Source: Comamonas sp. B21-038 (GTDB lineage Bacteria; Pseudomonadota; Gammaproteobacteria; Burkholderiales; Burkholderiaceae_C). From it: 64,000 nt of DNA. The notes beneath the pieces were generated by a model, which made no database searches, was not told where the DNA came from, and worked only from the letters and a program-made list of their open reading frames with translations. The translations under genes and the position numbers were made by a program. Below, in pieces: positions 45,328 through 56,160 of this stretch (position 1 is the stretch's first letter; each line of letters starts with the position of its first letter). The stretch is from positions 5,014,001 to 5,078,000 of the forward strand of contig NZ_CP092462.1 in NCBI RefSeq assembly GCF_022387135.1. Direction: 5' to 3'.

Positions 45328-45804
45328 ATGTTCAGTCCTACTTTCAGCCAATGGCAGCGCCGTGCTGCAGATGCGCTGGCCAGCACCGCCCTGGTGCTGG
45401 CATTGGCGGCCGCTCCGGCGGTCCAGGCACAAAGCGATGCGTCGTTGATGCTCTCGGCCCTGCCGATTGCATCGGTGGTCGTGGGCACGGCAGCCTCGGT
45501 AGGCGCATCGACCAGCGTGGCCGCCCTTCCGGTCGCCCTGTCGGTCGATGGGGCCCGGCTCATCGTCAAAGGTGTGCAGGCATCGGCCAAGGGGACGGTC
45601 TGGCTGCTCGAGAGCGCATCGGATGGCGCAGCGGCCAGCATTGAGCTGTCGGCTGGCGCATTGGGCGCCAGCGCCGCCGGTGTGGGCACGGCCATCTTCG
45701 TCAGTGTGGTGGGTGCCGGCGTGTTGCTGTCAGCCGCTGGCGAGGTGATCGCCTTTATCCCCAATGAGGTGGGTAAGGCGCTGCTCTACAACGAGCGTTT
45801 GTGA
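45328..45804 (+). CDS. Small exported alanine-rich protein of unknown function
   Basis: A 158-residue protein with a Sec signal peptide (TALVLALAAAPAVQA). The mature part is rich in Ala, Ser, Val and Gly, with hydrophobic stretches (PIASVVVGTAASVGASTSVA; VGVGTAIFVSVVGAGVLLSA-like region) and ends FIPNEVGKALLYNERL. I do not recognise the family. The start at 45328 has GGGAG six bases upstream; GTG 45289 and ATG 45304 are in frame but would bury the signal. It is 17 bases before a DUF2145 gene and probably co-expressed with it. Confidence 0.65.
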   Translation: MFSPTFSQWQRRAADALASTALVLALAAAPAVQAQSDASLMLSALPIASVVVGTAASVGASTSVAALPVALSVDGARLIVKGVQASAKGTVWLLESASDGAAASIELSAGALGASAAGVGTAIFVSVVGAGVLLSAAGEVIAFIPNEVGKALLYNERL

Positions 45805-45821
45805 CAACGAGGGAGGCAAGC

Positions 45822-46607
45822 ATGTTGACATCTTTACGCCTGGGCCTGTTCGCCGCTGCATGGCTGGCCGCCACGGCCGCCCAGGCCGGCCGCAGCTGTG
45901 AGGCGCAAAAGCCCACGCTCGACAGCGTGCGCCAAAGCCTGACTTTGGCCCAGCATGTCGCGCAGGCACTCGATGCCAGTGGCGCGCAGGTGGTGCTGCT
46001 GGGCCGCCAGGGCCAGGACCTGCGCAAATACCAGCTGCAGTTCTCGCACATGGGCTGGGCCTACAAATCGGCCACCGGCGATTGGCGTGTGGTGCACAAG
46101 CTCAATGACTGTGGCACGGCCGCCTCCCATGTCTACCGCCAGGGCCTGGGCGAGTTCTTTCTGGACGACCTGTGGCGCTACCAGGCCGTGATGGTGGTAC
46201 CCGCGCCGGCGGTGCAGCAAAAACTGCTGCTGGCGCTGTCGGCCAACGCCCAGCCCCTGCAGCTGCATGAGCCGCGCTACAGCATGCTGGCCTATCCGTG
46301 GAGCCAGCGTTACCAGCAAAGCAACCAGTGGGCGCTGGAGACCCTGGCCCAGGCCATGGCCCCCCAGACCGTGCAGGACCGGGGCCAGGCGCAGGCCTGG
46401 TTGCAGCTGCAAGGCTACCAGCCCAGTGATTTGCGCATAGGTGCAATGACACGGCTGGGCGGCCGCATCACGCGCGCCAATATCGCCTTTGACGACCACC
46501 CGCCCGAGAAGCGCTTTGCCGGCCATATCGAAACCACCACCGTGGATTCGGCCTTGCAGTTCATGCAGCGCAGCGGGCTGGCATCTGCGCCGGTGCTGCT
46601 GCGCTGA
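45822..46607 (+). CDS. DUF2145-family exported protein
   Basis: A 261-residue protein with a signal peptide ending ATAAQAG. The body matches the DUF2145 pattern: VLLGRQGQDLRKYQLQFSHM, WRVVHKLNDCG, GLGEFFLDDLWRYQA and HEPRYSMLAYPWSQRYQQSN. Only two cysteines remain in the mature part (in GRSCEA and NDCG) and might form a disulfide. Function is unknown. GGGAGG lies five bases before ATG 45822. It pairs with the small exported protein upstream. Confidence 0.8.
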   Translation: MLTSLRLGLFAAAWLAATAAQAGRSCEAQKPTLDSVRQSLTLAQHVAQALDASGAQVVLLGRQGQDLRKYQLQFSHMGWAYKSATGDWRVVHKLNDCGTAASHVYRQGLGEFFLDDLWRYQAVMVVPAPAVQQKLLLALSANAQPLQLHEPRYSMLAYPWSQRYQQSNQWALETLAQAMAPQTVQDRGQAQAWLQLQGYQPSDLRIGAMTRLGGRITRANIAFDDHPPEKRFAGHIETTTVDSALQFMQRSGLASAPVLLR

Positions 46608-46629
46608 GCCCGCCAGCCCGCACGGATGC

Positions 46630-48078
46630 CTAGCGTGGCGCCGTCCAGACCGCGCAATCGCGGCCCCGGGCCTTGGCCTGGTAGAGCGCCAGGTCCGCCT
46701 CGCGCAGCAAGTCTTCGAGGCTGTCGCCAGGCTGCAGTGCTGCGCTGTAGGCCAGGCCGATGCTGAGGGTGGCCTGCAACGGCTCGTGGTGGGCCGTCTG
46801 AAAGTGGCCGCTGCGCACGGTCTGGCACAGGCGATCGGCGATCGCGGTGGCATCGTCGAAGCTGATATGGGGCAGCACCACGGCGAATTCCTCACCACCG
46901 ACGCGGCCCAGCACATCCTGCGGACGCAGGGAGTCGGTCAGCACCCGGCTGACATCGCGCAGCAGGCGGTCGCCGCTGGCGTGGCCATGGTTGTCGTTGA
47001 CGCGCTTGAAGTGGTCCAGGTCCAGCATCAGCACTGCTGCCGAGCTGCCTTCATGGGTCAGGCGCTTGAGCAGGACGTGGCTGGCCTGTACGAAGCCATT
47101 GCGGCTGAGCACATCGGTCAGGCTGTCGTGGTGGGCCTGGTAGCGCATGCGGTGCAGCAACTCGGCGCGCGCCGCATGGGAGCCGGCCACCGACAGGGGC
47201 CCCAGGATCAGCATCGTGATGCCCAGGCGCAGGCTGGCGACATCAAGCACATTGGCCGGGATGAACCCCACAATGTTCGATATCACGATGACCTTGGTCA
47301 CAAACACCACCATCGTGATGATGGCCGTGGTCAGGATGCGGTAGGACAGCGCGCACCACAGCAGCGCAGGCAGCGAGAACACCAGAGAGCCGACCTTGTT
47401 GCCCACCAGGTAGCTGCTCGTCTCCAGCACCACGACGGCCAGCGCGGGCAGCATTTTCAACGCCCAGAGGCGGCGCTCCTGCGCGGCGGCCGCGCTGCGT
47501 GCCGATGGCAGCGCCAGCAAAAATGGCAGCAGCACCATGGCATTCATCCATTCGCCTGTCCACCACATCACTACCGCCTGGGTGACCGACAGCTCAAAGG
47601 CCCAGGCACTGATCGGCCCACCAATGAGGGCCGATGCCAGCGACGCCATGCCGCTGGCGAAGAACACCAGCAACGCGGAATACTGGCCTTCCATCTGCAG
47701 ATCGCGTTGCGACTGCCGGCGCAGAAACAGCCATCCACAAATGGCGCCGCAGAGGTTGGCGGTGGTAAAGCCCAGTGAGTGCCACAGCGCAGTGCCGGTG
47801 ATCAGATCGGCCAGCACGAAGCTGGCGAAAAGCGCCGCTATTGCTACCGGACGCACCAGTTGGGGGTAGCGCAGCAACAGCACCAGCACGATCTGGTTGG
47901 CCGGCCAGAACACCGACAGGTAGCCCAGTGGCCGCAGCAGGATGCCCACCATCGCTGCCGCAAACACGGCCATACTGGCGCAGAGCAGCAAGCGACCGCT
48001 ATAGGGTTGCTCCAAGGGGTGGACGGACGACGCGGTCGGCATGGGAATGAGGGGGATGGGCGAAATATACCCGCTCAT
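46630..48078 (-). CDS. MASE1-GGDEF diguanylate cyclase
   Basis: A 482-residue membrane protein. Residues about 30-300 form an integral membrane sensor of the MASE1 type (about eight segments). Residues about 315-480 form a GGDEF domain with the active signature GGEEF (394-398) and the inhibitory-site motif RPQD (385-388), five residues upstream. MLDLDHFKRVNDNHGHASGD supplies the metal- and GTP-binding part. It should make cyclic di-GMP with product inhibition, in response to an unknown membrane signal. The start is ATG 48078 (GTG 48084 possible). A 17-bp palindrome lies 122 bases upstream. Confidence 0.92.
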   Translation of the reverse strand: MSGYISPIPLIPMPTASSVHPLEQPYSGRLLLCASMAVFAAAMVGILLRPLGYLSVFWPANQIVLVLLLRYPQLVRPVAIAALFASFVLADLITGTALWHSLGFTTANLCGAICGWLFLRRQSQRDLQMEGQYSALLVFFASGMASLASALIGGPISAWAFELSVTQAVVMWWTGEWMNAMVLLPFLLALPSARSAAAAQERRLWALKMLPALAVVVLETSSYLVGNKVGSLVFSLPALLWCALSYRILTTAIITMVVFVTKVIVISNIVGFIPANVLDVASLRLGITMLILGPLSVAGSHAARAELLHRMRYQAHHDSLTDVLSRNGFVQASHVLLKRLTHEGSSAAVLMLDLDHFKRVNDNHGHASGDRLLRDVSRVLTDSLRPQDVLGRVGGEEFAVVLPHISFDDATAIADRLCQTVRSGHFQTAHHEPLQATLSIGLAYSAALQPGDSLEDLLREADLALYQAKARGRDCAVWTAPR

Positions 48079-48432
48079 GGACACAGATATCGGTGCGACC
48101 TTGTGGGCGAGTCGCGCATTGCCTGGCAGACCGAGGGCCGTTGCGGCGCAACGCTTTCGCGACGTTTTGCTCAGTCAATAACCTAAGTCAATCACTGTTG
48201 CTTCCAAATTGGAAGCTACAAGACCATGCCAGCAGGTGCATCACTTGAGAAAACGCAGCTGCCAAGCAGCGCGGTGGCTGCAGGCAGCTGCGGCCTGCAG
48301 CCAGGCGCGAAGCGGGTGAGGGTACGGTGTTGTAGGTTACGCAGTGGCTGTCAAGCGCTTCGCATCGCTGTCTCGTGGTTCCCACGCTTTGGGCCGCGCG
48401 GCCTTGCTGGCCTCGCGCGGTGAAGCTGCTGC
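48079..48432. other. Structured intergenic region between the GGDEF gene and tgt
   Basis: About 350 bases with no credible gene. It holds a perfect palindrome GCTTCCAA-A-TTGGAAGC (48200-48216), a 10-bp stem GGCTGCAGGC / GGCTGCAGGC in inverted orientation (48276-48285 with 48293-48302, 7-base loop), and a GC-rich CCGCGCG / CGCGCGG hairpin (48394-48420). None is followed by a T tract. The palindrome looks like an operator; the others could belong to an untranslated RNA or to tgt 3' sequence. Confidence 0.4.
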
Positions 48433-49611
<1,179 letters not shown>

Positions 49612-49730
49612 TCATTTTCGCAGATGTGCGGTAGTTGACGGCGCGGCGGGTTTCGCAGGTCCGTCTCTGACACAGGGGGCGCAGGCAGGTCGCTACACTG
49701 GGCTGATCTTTCACTGCCAAGGAGAAGCCC

Positions 49731-50216
49731 ATGCTCAACATCATGATCGCCGTCGACGGTTCGCCCAACTCGCTGCAAGCGGTACAGCACGGCGTGCAAC
49801 TGGTGCAGCTGGGCCTGCGCGCCCATGTCGTGGTCGCCCATGTGCAAAAGGAAGCCAGCTTTCTGGAGCTGGCCACGCAGGATTCGGAGCTGATCGCCAA
49901 CGCCAGCCTGGAGGCCGGCATGGACCTGGTCGCCCCGGCGCTCGATGTGTTGCGTCTGGCCGGTGTGTCCTATGAGGTGGAGATCCGGTTGGGCGACATC
50001 CATGCCACGTTGCTGGATATCGCCGAGGAGAAGGGCTGTGGCCTCATCGTGATCGGCGCCACTGGCGAGAGCACGCTGGGCAGCATTCTGATCGGTTCGG
50101 TCTCGCGCGAGGTGGCGCGCCACAGCCGGGTGCCGACCACGATTGTCAAGATGCCCGAGGTGCTGGAGACCGGTGAGGCCGATGGCGACCTCAGCCAGGC
50201 CGATACCGCGATGTAA
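49731..50216 (+). CDS. Universal stress protein (UspA family)
   Basis: A 161-residue single-domain Usp. It has the N-terminal IMIAVDGSPNSLQAV and the ATP-binding signature G-x2-G-x9-G-S in GATGESTLGSILIGS. Binding of ATP is therefore likely. It is a single gene with AAGGAGAA upstream, ended by a long hairpin shared with the convergent MarR gene. Confidence 0.92.
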   Translation: MLNIMIAVDGSPNSLQAVQHGVQLVQLGLRAHVVVAHVQKEASFLELATQDSELIANASLEAGMDLVAPALDVLRLAGVSYEVEIRLGDIHATLLDIAEEKGCGLIVIGATGESTLGSILIGSVSREVARHSRVPTTIVKMPEVLETGEADGDLSQADTAM

Positions 50217-50231
50217 CTCCCGCTGAGGGAA

Positions 50232-50268
50232 AGAGAGCCTGCGGATCAGGGCGGTCCGCAGGCTCTCT
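50232..50268. terminator. Hairpin between convergent usp and marR genes
   Basis: A 14-bp inverted repeat AGAGAGCCTGCGGA / TCCGCAGGCTCTCT (50232-50245, 50255-50268) with a 9-base loop. There is no strong T tract, but its strength and position between converging genes suggest termination or transcript protection in both directions. Confidence 0.6.
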
Positions 50269-50282
50269 GTCATTGGGGGGGG

Positions 50283-50816
50283 TCAGCCGGCCACCTGCTC
50301 CGCGCGCTGGCCCACGATTTGCCGCAGCGCGCCCAGCTGGTCATACAGCTCGCGCGCGGCATCCGCGCCCAGCGGCGCCAGCAAATGCTCCAGCCACTGT
50401 TCGTGCGCCTTGGCCATGGCAGCGAACTGCTTTTTTCCGCTGCGCGTCAGGCGCACCGTCATCGATCGGCGGTCCTCGTCATCGGCCACCCGCTCCACCC
50501 AGCCTTCGGCCACCAGCTGGTCCGTCAGGCCCGTGATGTTGCCGCCGGTGACCATCAGGTACTCGGACAAGGTCTTCATGCGAAGGCCCTTGGGAAAGCG
50601 GCTGAGCTGGGCCAGGTAGTCAAAGCGCGGCAAGGTGGTGGCGAACTGGGTGCGCAGCTTGCTGCGGATCACCTGCTCGATCTGGGTGCTGCAGGTCATC
50701 AGCCGCAGCCACAGGCGCACGGCCTGGTGTTCATCATGGGCGAGACCGGCCTCGCGGCCAGCGACGCCGCCGCCAGTATCGGAGGGGGAATTGCAGAGGG
50801 TTTGCATGTCAGCCAT
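50283..50816 (-). CDS. MarR-family regulator of the aromatic-CoA operon
   Basis: A 177-residue winged-helix protein: MKTLSEYLMVTGGNITGLTD is the recognition-helix region and DDEDRRSMTVRLTRSGKKQF the wing with the typical DxR motif. MarR proteins usually repress until a ligand binds; regulators of CoA-dependent aromatic operons often respond to the aryl-CoA. It is divergent from the monooxygenase gene, with an AT-rich operator-like palindrome between them. ATG 50816 is preferred (50825 and 50807 also possible). Confidence 0.88.
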   Translation of the reverse strand: MADMQTLCNSPSDTGGGVAGREAGLAHDEHQAVRLWLRLMTCSTQIEQVIRSKLRTQFATTLPRFDYLAQLSRFPKGLRMKTLSEYLMVTGGNITGLTDQLVAEGWVERVADDEDRRSMTVRLTRSGKKQFAAMAKAHEQWLEHLLAPLGADAARELYDQLGALRQIVGQRAEQVAG

Positions 50817-50876
50817 GGCGCCCATGGTGCAGTACCGCAGGCGGCTCCAGTGATAGGGTAAGTTCGTATTTTAGTG

Positions 50877-50898
50877 AATTATTTATGCATCAATAATT
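50877..50898. promoter_or_regulatory. Putative MarR operator
   Basis: AATTATT-TATGCATC-AATAATT, a 22-base inverted repeat in an AT-rich stretch that stands out from GC-rich flanks. It lies 35 bases before the monooxygenase start and between the divergent genes, where a MarR dimer would block both promoters. Confidence 0.55.
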
Positions 50899-50932
50899 TA
50901 GTTATAAAGTATTTTTCAGGACGATCCTGGCC

Positions 50933-53260
50933 ATGAAAATTGTCTGCATAGGCGGTGGCCCCGCCGGCTTGTATTTCGCGCTGCTGATGAAGCAGATGGA
51001 CCCCGCGCATGACGTGACCGTGGTGGAGCGCAACAAGCCCTATGACACCTTTGGCTGGGGGGTGGTGTTCTCCGATGCCACGATGGACAACATGCGCGAG
51101 TGGGACCCGGCGACGGCGATGCAGATCGAGCAGGCCTTCAACCACTGGGACGACATTGAGCTGCTGTTCAAGGGCCGCAAGATCCGCTCGGGCGGCCATG
51201 GCTTTGTCGGCATCGGCCGCAAGCACCTGCTCAACATCCTGCAGGCGCGCTGCGAGCAGCTCGGCGTCAAGCTGGTGTTCGAGACCGATGTGCAGTCCGA
51301 CGAAGACTATGCCGATGCCAACCTCATCATTGCCAGCGATGGCGTGAACTCGCGCATCCGCACTAAATACGCCGAGGTGTTCAAGCCCGATATCGTCACC
51401 CGCCCCAACCGCTTTATCTGGCTGGGCGCCAACAAGGTCTACGAGGCCTTCACCTTTGACTTCGTGCGCACCGAGCACGGCTGGTTCCAGGCCCATATCT
51501 ACCAGTTCGACGACAAGACATCGACCTTCATCGTCGAGACCACCGAGGAGACCTGGAAGGCCTGCGGCCTGGACACGGCCGACCAGGAGCAATCGATCGC
51601 CTTCTGCGAGAAACTGTTTGCCGACAACCTGCAAGGCGCGCGGCTGATGACCAATGCCCGGCACCTGCGCGGCTCGGCCTGGATCAATTTTCAGCGCGTG
51701 GTCTGCGACCAGTGGTGGCTGCAAAACGCCAAGGGCAGCCATGTGGTGCTGATGGGCGACGCTGTGCACACGGCGCATTTCGCGATTGGCTCGGGCACCA
51801 AGCTGGCGATCGAGGATGCGATTGAGCTGGCGCGGCAGTTCCAGCAGCTGGGCGATGGCAAGGCGCAGATCCCTGCGGTGCTGGAGGCCTACCAGGCGCT
51901 GCGCCGGGTGGAGACCTTGCGCATCCAGAACGCCGCCTGGAATGCGATGGAGTGGTTCGAGGTCTGCGGCAAGCGCTACTGCGACCAGCTGGAGCCCGAG
52001 CAGTTCATGTACTCGATGCTGACGCGCAGCCAGCGCATCAGCCACGAGAACCTGCGCCTGCGCGATGCCGCCTGGCTCGGCGGTTATGAGGCCTGGCTGG
52101 CTGCGCAAAACGGGCTGGCGGTGCAGGCCAAGGCGCCGCCACCGATGTTCCTGCCCTATACCTTGCGCGGCCTGACCTTGAAGAACCGCATCGTGGTCTC
52201 GCCGATGGCGCAGTACTCGGCCGTCGACGGCGTGCCGGGCGACTACCACCTGGTGCACCTGGGTGCGCGGGCGATGGGCGGCGCCGGTCTGGTGTTTGCC
52301 GAGATGGCCTGCGTCAGCGCTGAGGGTCGCATCACCCCCGGCTGCCCGGGCACCTACACCGAGGCACAAAAGCAGGCCTGGCAGCGCATCAGCGACTGGA
52401 TCCACCACCACACCGATGCCAAGTTTGCAATGCAGATCGGCCATGCCGGCGCCAAGGCCTCCACCCGCCTGGCCTGGGAAGGTACGGACCTGCCATTGAC
52501 CGAGGGGAACTGGCCGATCATCTCGGCCTCGCCCCAGCAGTACCTCGAAGGCGTGAGCCAGATCTCGCAGGCGATGAGCCTGGCCCAGATGGACGAGGTC
52601 AAGCAGCAGTTTGTGCACGCGGCCCAGATGGCCGCCGAGGTGGGTGCCGACTGGCTGGAGCTGCACTGCGCCCACGGCTATCTGCTGTCCAGCTTTATCT
52701 CGCCGTTGACCAACCACCGGGACGATGCCTATGGCGGCAGCCTGGAGAACCGCCTGCGCTACCCGCTGGAGGTGTTCCGGGCCGTGCGCGCTGTCTGGCC
52801 GCAGGAGCGGCCGATGTCGGTGCGCATCTCCGCCCATGACTGGGTGCCTGGCGGCATCACCCCCGATGATGCGGTAGAGATTGCCAAGGCCTTCAAGGCG
52901 GCAGGCGCGGACCTGATCGACTGCTCGTCCGGCCAGGTCAGCAAACAGGAAAAGCCGGTCTATGGCCGCATGTTCCAGACCCCTTTTGCCGACCGCATCC
53001 GCCAGGAGGCGGGCATTGCGACGATGGCCGTCGGCGCGATCAGTGAGGCCGACCATGCCAACTCCATCATCGCCGCCGGCCGCGCCGACCTCTGTGCGGT
53101 GGCCCGCCCGCACCTGGCCAACCCGGCCTGGACCTTGACCGAGGCGGCCAAGATTGGCTACACCGCCATCGCCTGGCCCAAGCCCTACTTTGCCGGCAAG
53201 CGCCAGATGGAGAGCCTGTTCGAGCGCGAAAAGGCCCAGCAAGCGGCCGCCGGCCACTGA
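50933..53260 (+). CDS. Bifunctional aryl-CoA monooxygenase/reductase (2-aminobenzoyl-CoA monooxygenase/reductase type)
   Basis: A 775-residue flavoprotein made of two enzymes. Residues 1 to about 395 are a class A flavin monooxygenase with [20 protein letters not shown] at the N-terminus and [20 protein letters not shown] (from about 275). Residues about 405-775 are an Old Yellow Enzyme domain ([51 protein letters not shown]). This matches the Azoarcus evansii enzyme that hydroxylates 2-aminobenzoyl-CoA at C5 and reduces the ring without an aromatic product. Annotation pipelines often call it salicylyl-CoA 5-hydroxylase/oxidoreductase. It heads the operon; the ligase, beta-oxidation and thioesterase genes downstream support a CoA-thioester substrate. 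Confidence 0.88.
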   Translation: MKIVCIGGGPAGLYFALLMKQMDPAHDVTVVERNKPYDTFGWGVVFSDATMDNMREWDPATAMQIEQAFNHWDDIELLFKGRKIRSGGHGFVGIGRKHLLNILQARCEQLGVKLVFETDVQSDEDYADANLIIASDGVNSRIRTKYAEVFKPDIVTRPNRFIWLGANKVYEAFTFDFVRTEHGWFQAHIYQFDDKTSTFIVETTEETWKACGLDTADQEQSIAFCEKLFADNLQGARLMTNARHLRGSAWINFQRVVCDQWWLQNAKGSHVVLMGDAVHTAHFAIGSGTKLAIEDAIELARQFQQLGDGKAQIPAVLEAYQALRRVETLRIQNAAWNAMEWFEVCGKRYCDQLEPEQFMYSMLTRSQRISHENLRLRDAAWLGGYEAWLAAQNGLAVQAKAPPPMFLPYTLRGLTLKNRIVVSPMAQYSAVDGVPGDYHLVHLGARAMGGAGLVFAEMACVSAEGRITPGCPGTYTEAQKQAWQRISDWIHHHTDAKFAMQIGHAGAKASTRLAWEGTDLPLTEGNWPIISASPQQYLEGVSQISQAMSLAQMDEVKQQFVHAAQMAAEVGADWLELHCAHGYLLSSFISPLTNHRDDAYGGSLENRLRYPLEVFRAVRAVWPQERPMSVRISAHDWVPGGITPDDAVEIAKAFKAAGADLIDCSSGQVSKQEKPVYGRMFQTPFADRIRQEAGIATMAVGAISEADHANSIIAAGRADLCAVARPHLANPAWTLTEAAKIGYTAIAWPKPYFAGKRQMESLFEREKAQQAAAGH

Positions 53261-53272
53261 GGAGCAAAGCAG

Positions 53273-54046
53273 ATGGCGACGAACAGCTTGCAAGGACAAC
53301 ATGCGCTGGTGACCGGCGCCGGCCAGGGCATTGGCGAGGCCGTTGCGCGCCAGCTGCTGGCGCAGGGCGCGCGGGTGACGGTGCTGGGCCGCCGGCCTGA
53401 GCCGCTGCAAAAACTGGTGGATGCCTTTCCGGGGCAGTGCCAGCAGGTGCTGGCCGATGTGGCGCAGGAGGCCGAGGTGGTGGCGGCCTTTGCGCAGGCC
53501 GTGGCCGCCTTTGGCGCTGTCCAGATCCTGGTGAACAACGCCGGCCAGGCGCAGAGCGCGCCCTTCATGAAGACCGACGCCCAGCTCTGGTCGCAGATGC
53601 TGGCGGTGAACCTGACCGGCACGATGCTGTGCATGCAGCAGGTGCTGCCGGCGATGCAGGCGGCGGGCTATGGCCGCATCGTCAACGTGGCCAGCACCGC
53701 AGGCCTGACCGGCTATGCCTATGTGTCGGCCTATGTGGCGGCCAAGCATGGTGTGGTGGGCTTGACCCGGGCGCTGGCGCTGGAAGTGGCGAGCCGCGGC
53801 ATCACCGTCAATGCCGTGTGCCCGGGCTATACCGAAACCGATCTGGTCAAGACCAGCCTCGACCGCGTGGTGGCCAAGACCGGCCGCAGCCCCGAGCAGG
53901 CCCTGGCCGAATTTGTGCGCAACAACCCGCAGGGCCGCCTGGTGCAGCCGCAGGAGGTGGCCGATGCCGTCGTCTGGCTCTGCGGCAAAGGCGCTGGCGC
54001 GATGACCGGACAGGCCATTGCGGTGGCTGGCGGCGAAGTGATGTGA
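53273..54046 (+). CDS. Short-chain dehydrogenase/reductase
   Basis: A 257-residue classical SDR: cofactor motif [10 protein letters not shown] (about residues 14-23), NNAGQ, catalytic Ser in NVASTAG and YVAAKH (Tyr-x3-Lys). By context it probably oxidises or reduces a hydroxyl/keto group on the alicyclic CoA intermediate, like a 3-hydroxyacyl-CoA dehydrogenase. It starts 12 bases after the monooxygenase gene, with GAGGAGCAAAGCAG upstream. Confidence 0.9.
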   Translation: MATNSLQGQHALVTGAGQGIGEAVARQLLAQGARVTVLGRRPEPLQKLVDAFPGQCQQVLADVAQEAEVVAAFAQAVAAFGAVQILVNNAGQAQSAPFMKTDAQLWSQMLAVNLTGTMLCMQQVLPAMQAAGYGRIVNVASTAGLTGYAYVSAYVAAKHGVVGLTRALALEVASRGITVNAVCPGYTETDLVKTSLDRVVAKTGRSPEQALAEFVRNNPQGRLVQPQEVADAVVWLCGKGAGAMTGQAIAVAGGEVM

Positions 54047-54069
54047 ACCCCGAATCTGTGGAGACAGGC

Positions 54070-54924
<855 letters not shown>

Positions 54925-54925
54925 C

Positions 54926-56101
54926 ATGGCCGACACCCGTTACCTGCAATGGCCGTTTTTTGAGCCGCGCCACGCCGAGCTGGCGCAGACGCTGGATGCC
55001 TGGGCCGCCCGGCATGTGGCCCATGTGCACAGCGGTGACACCGACGGCGATTGCCGCGCGTTGGTGCAGGCGCTGGGCCAGGCGGGCTGGCTGCGCCATG
55101 CAGTGGCTGGCGAGGCGCATGGCGGCGCGGCCGCCCAGATCGACACCCGCGCCATCTGCCTGATCCGCGAAACCCTGGCGCGCCACAACGGCCTGGCCGA
55201 TTTTGCGTTTGCGATGCAGGGGCTGGGCTCGGGCGCGATCAGCCTGGCAGGCACGGAGGCGCAGAAGGCGCGCTACCTGGGCCGGGTTGCACGGGGCGAG
55301 GCGATTGCGGCCTTTGCGCTGTCCGAGCCCGATGCCGGATCGGACGTGGCCGCCATGGCCTGCGCCGCCCGCTTGGACGGCGACCACTATGTCATCGACG
55401 GCGAAAAAACCTGGATCTCGAACGGCGGCATTGCCGACTTCTATGTGGTGTTTGTGCGCACCGGTGAGGCACCGGGCGCGCGCGGCATCTCCGCGCTGAT
55501 CGTGGATGCGGATACGCCCGGCCTGGAGATTGCCGAGCGCATCGATGTGATCGCGCCGCACCCGCTGGCGCGGCTGCGCTTCAGCGGCTGCCGCGTGCCG
55601 GTGGGCCAGCGCCTTGGCGCGGCGGCCGAGGGCTTCAAGCTGGCGATGCGCACCCTGGATGTGTTCCGCACCTCGGTAGCGGCCGCTGCGCTGGGCTTTG
55701 CCCGCCGTGCGCTGGACGAGGCTTTGCAGCGGGCCACCAGCCGCCGCATGTTCCAGGGCGTGCTGGCCGATTTCCAGCTCACCCAGGCCAAGCTGGCCCA
55801 GATGGCCACGCAGATCGACAGCGCCGCGCTGCTGACCTACCGCGCCGCCTGGCAGCGCGACCAGGGCCAGAGCGTGACCAGCGAGGCGGCGATGGCCAAG
55901 ATGACCGCGACCGAGAACGCGCAGCAGGTGATCGATGCGGCGCTGCAGATGTGGGGCGGCCTGGGCGTCGTCAGCGATCAGCCGGTCGAGCGCCTGTACC
56001 GCGAGATCCGCGCACTGCGCATCTACGAAGGGGCGACCGAGGTGCAGCAACTGATCATCGCCCGCGAGCTGCTCAAACAAGTGGCGCCCACCGCGCCTTG
56101 A
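54926..56101 (+). CDS. Acyl-CoA dehydrogenase
   Basis: A 391-residue FAD enzyme of the acyl-CoA dehydrogenase family: [20 protein letters not shown] (substrate/FAD region), [20 protein letters not shown], and the C-terminal [20 protein letters not shown] and [20 protein letters not shown]. It likely introduces a double bond into a cyclic or linear CoA thioester of the pathway. The start is two bases after the hydratase stop. A 59-base gap follows before the ligase gene. Confidence 0.93.
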   Translation: MADTRYLQWPFFEPRHAELAQTLDAWAARHVAHVHSGDTDGDCRALVQALGQAGWLRHAVAGEAHGGAAAQIDTRAICLIRETLARHNGLADFAFAMQGLGSGAISLAGTEAQKARYLGRVARGEAIAAFALSEPDAGSDVAAMACAARLDGDHYVIDGEKTWISNGGIADFYVVFVRTGEAPGARGISALIVDADTPGLEIAERIDVIAPHPLARLRFSGCRVPVGQRLGAAAEGFKLAMRTLDVFRTSVAAAALGFARRALDEALQRATSRRMFQGVLADFQLTQAKLAQMATQIDSAALLTYRAAWQRDQGQSVTSEAAMAKMTATENAQQVIDAALQMWGGLGVVSDQPVERLYREIRALRIYEGATEVQQLIIARELLKQVAPTAP

Positions 56102-56160
56102 CCACTGACCAGTACCTGGACTCCGGTCCTGGTTTCCGCCTTCAGCCTGGAGTTTGCGAG

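Noticed and set aside
48188..48385. Short open frames on both strands between the GGDEF gene and tgt
   Set aside because: No ribosome-binding sites or recognisable protein features; the DNA signal there is palindromes.
50933..53260. Two separate genes, a monooxygenase and an Old Yellow Enzyme
   Set aside because: The frame is continuous with no stop or restart, and the same fusion is known for 2-aminobenzoyl-CoA monooxygenase/reductase.
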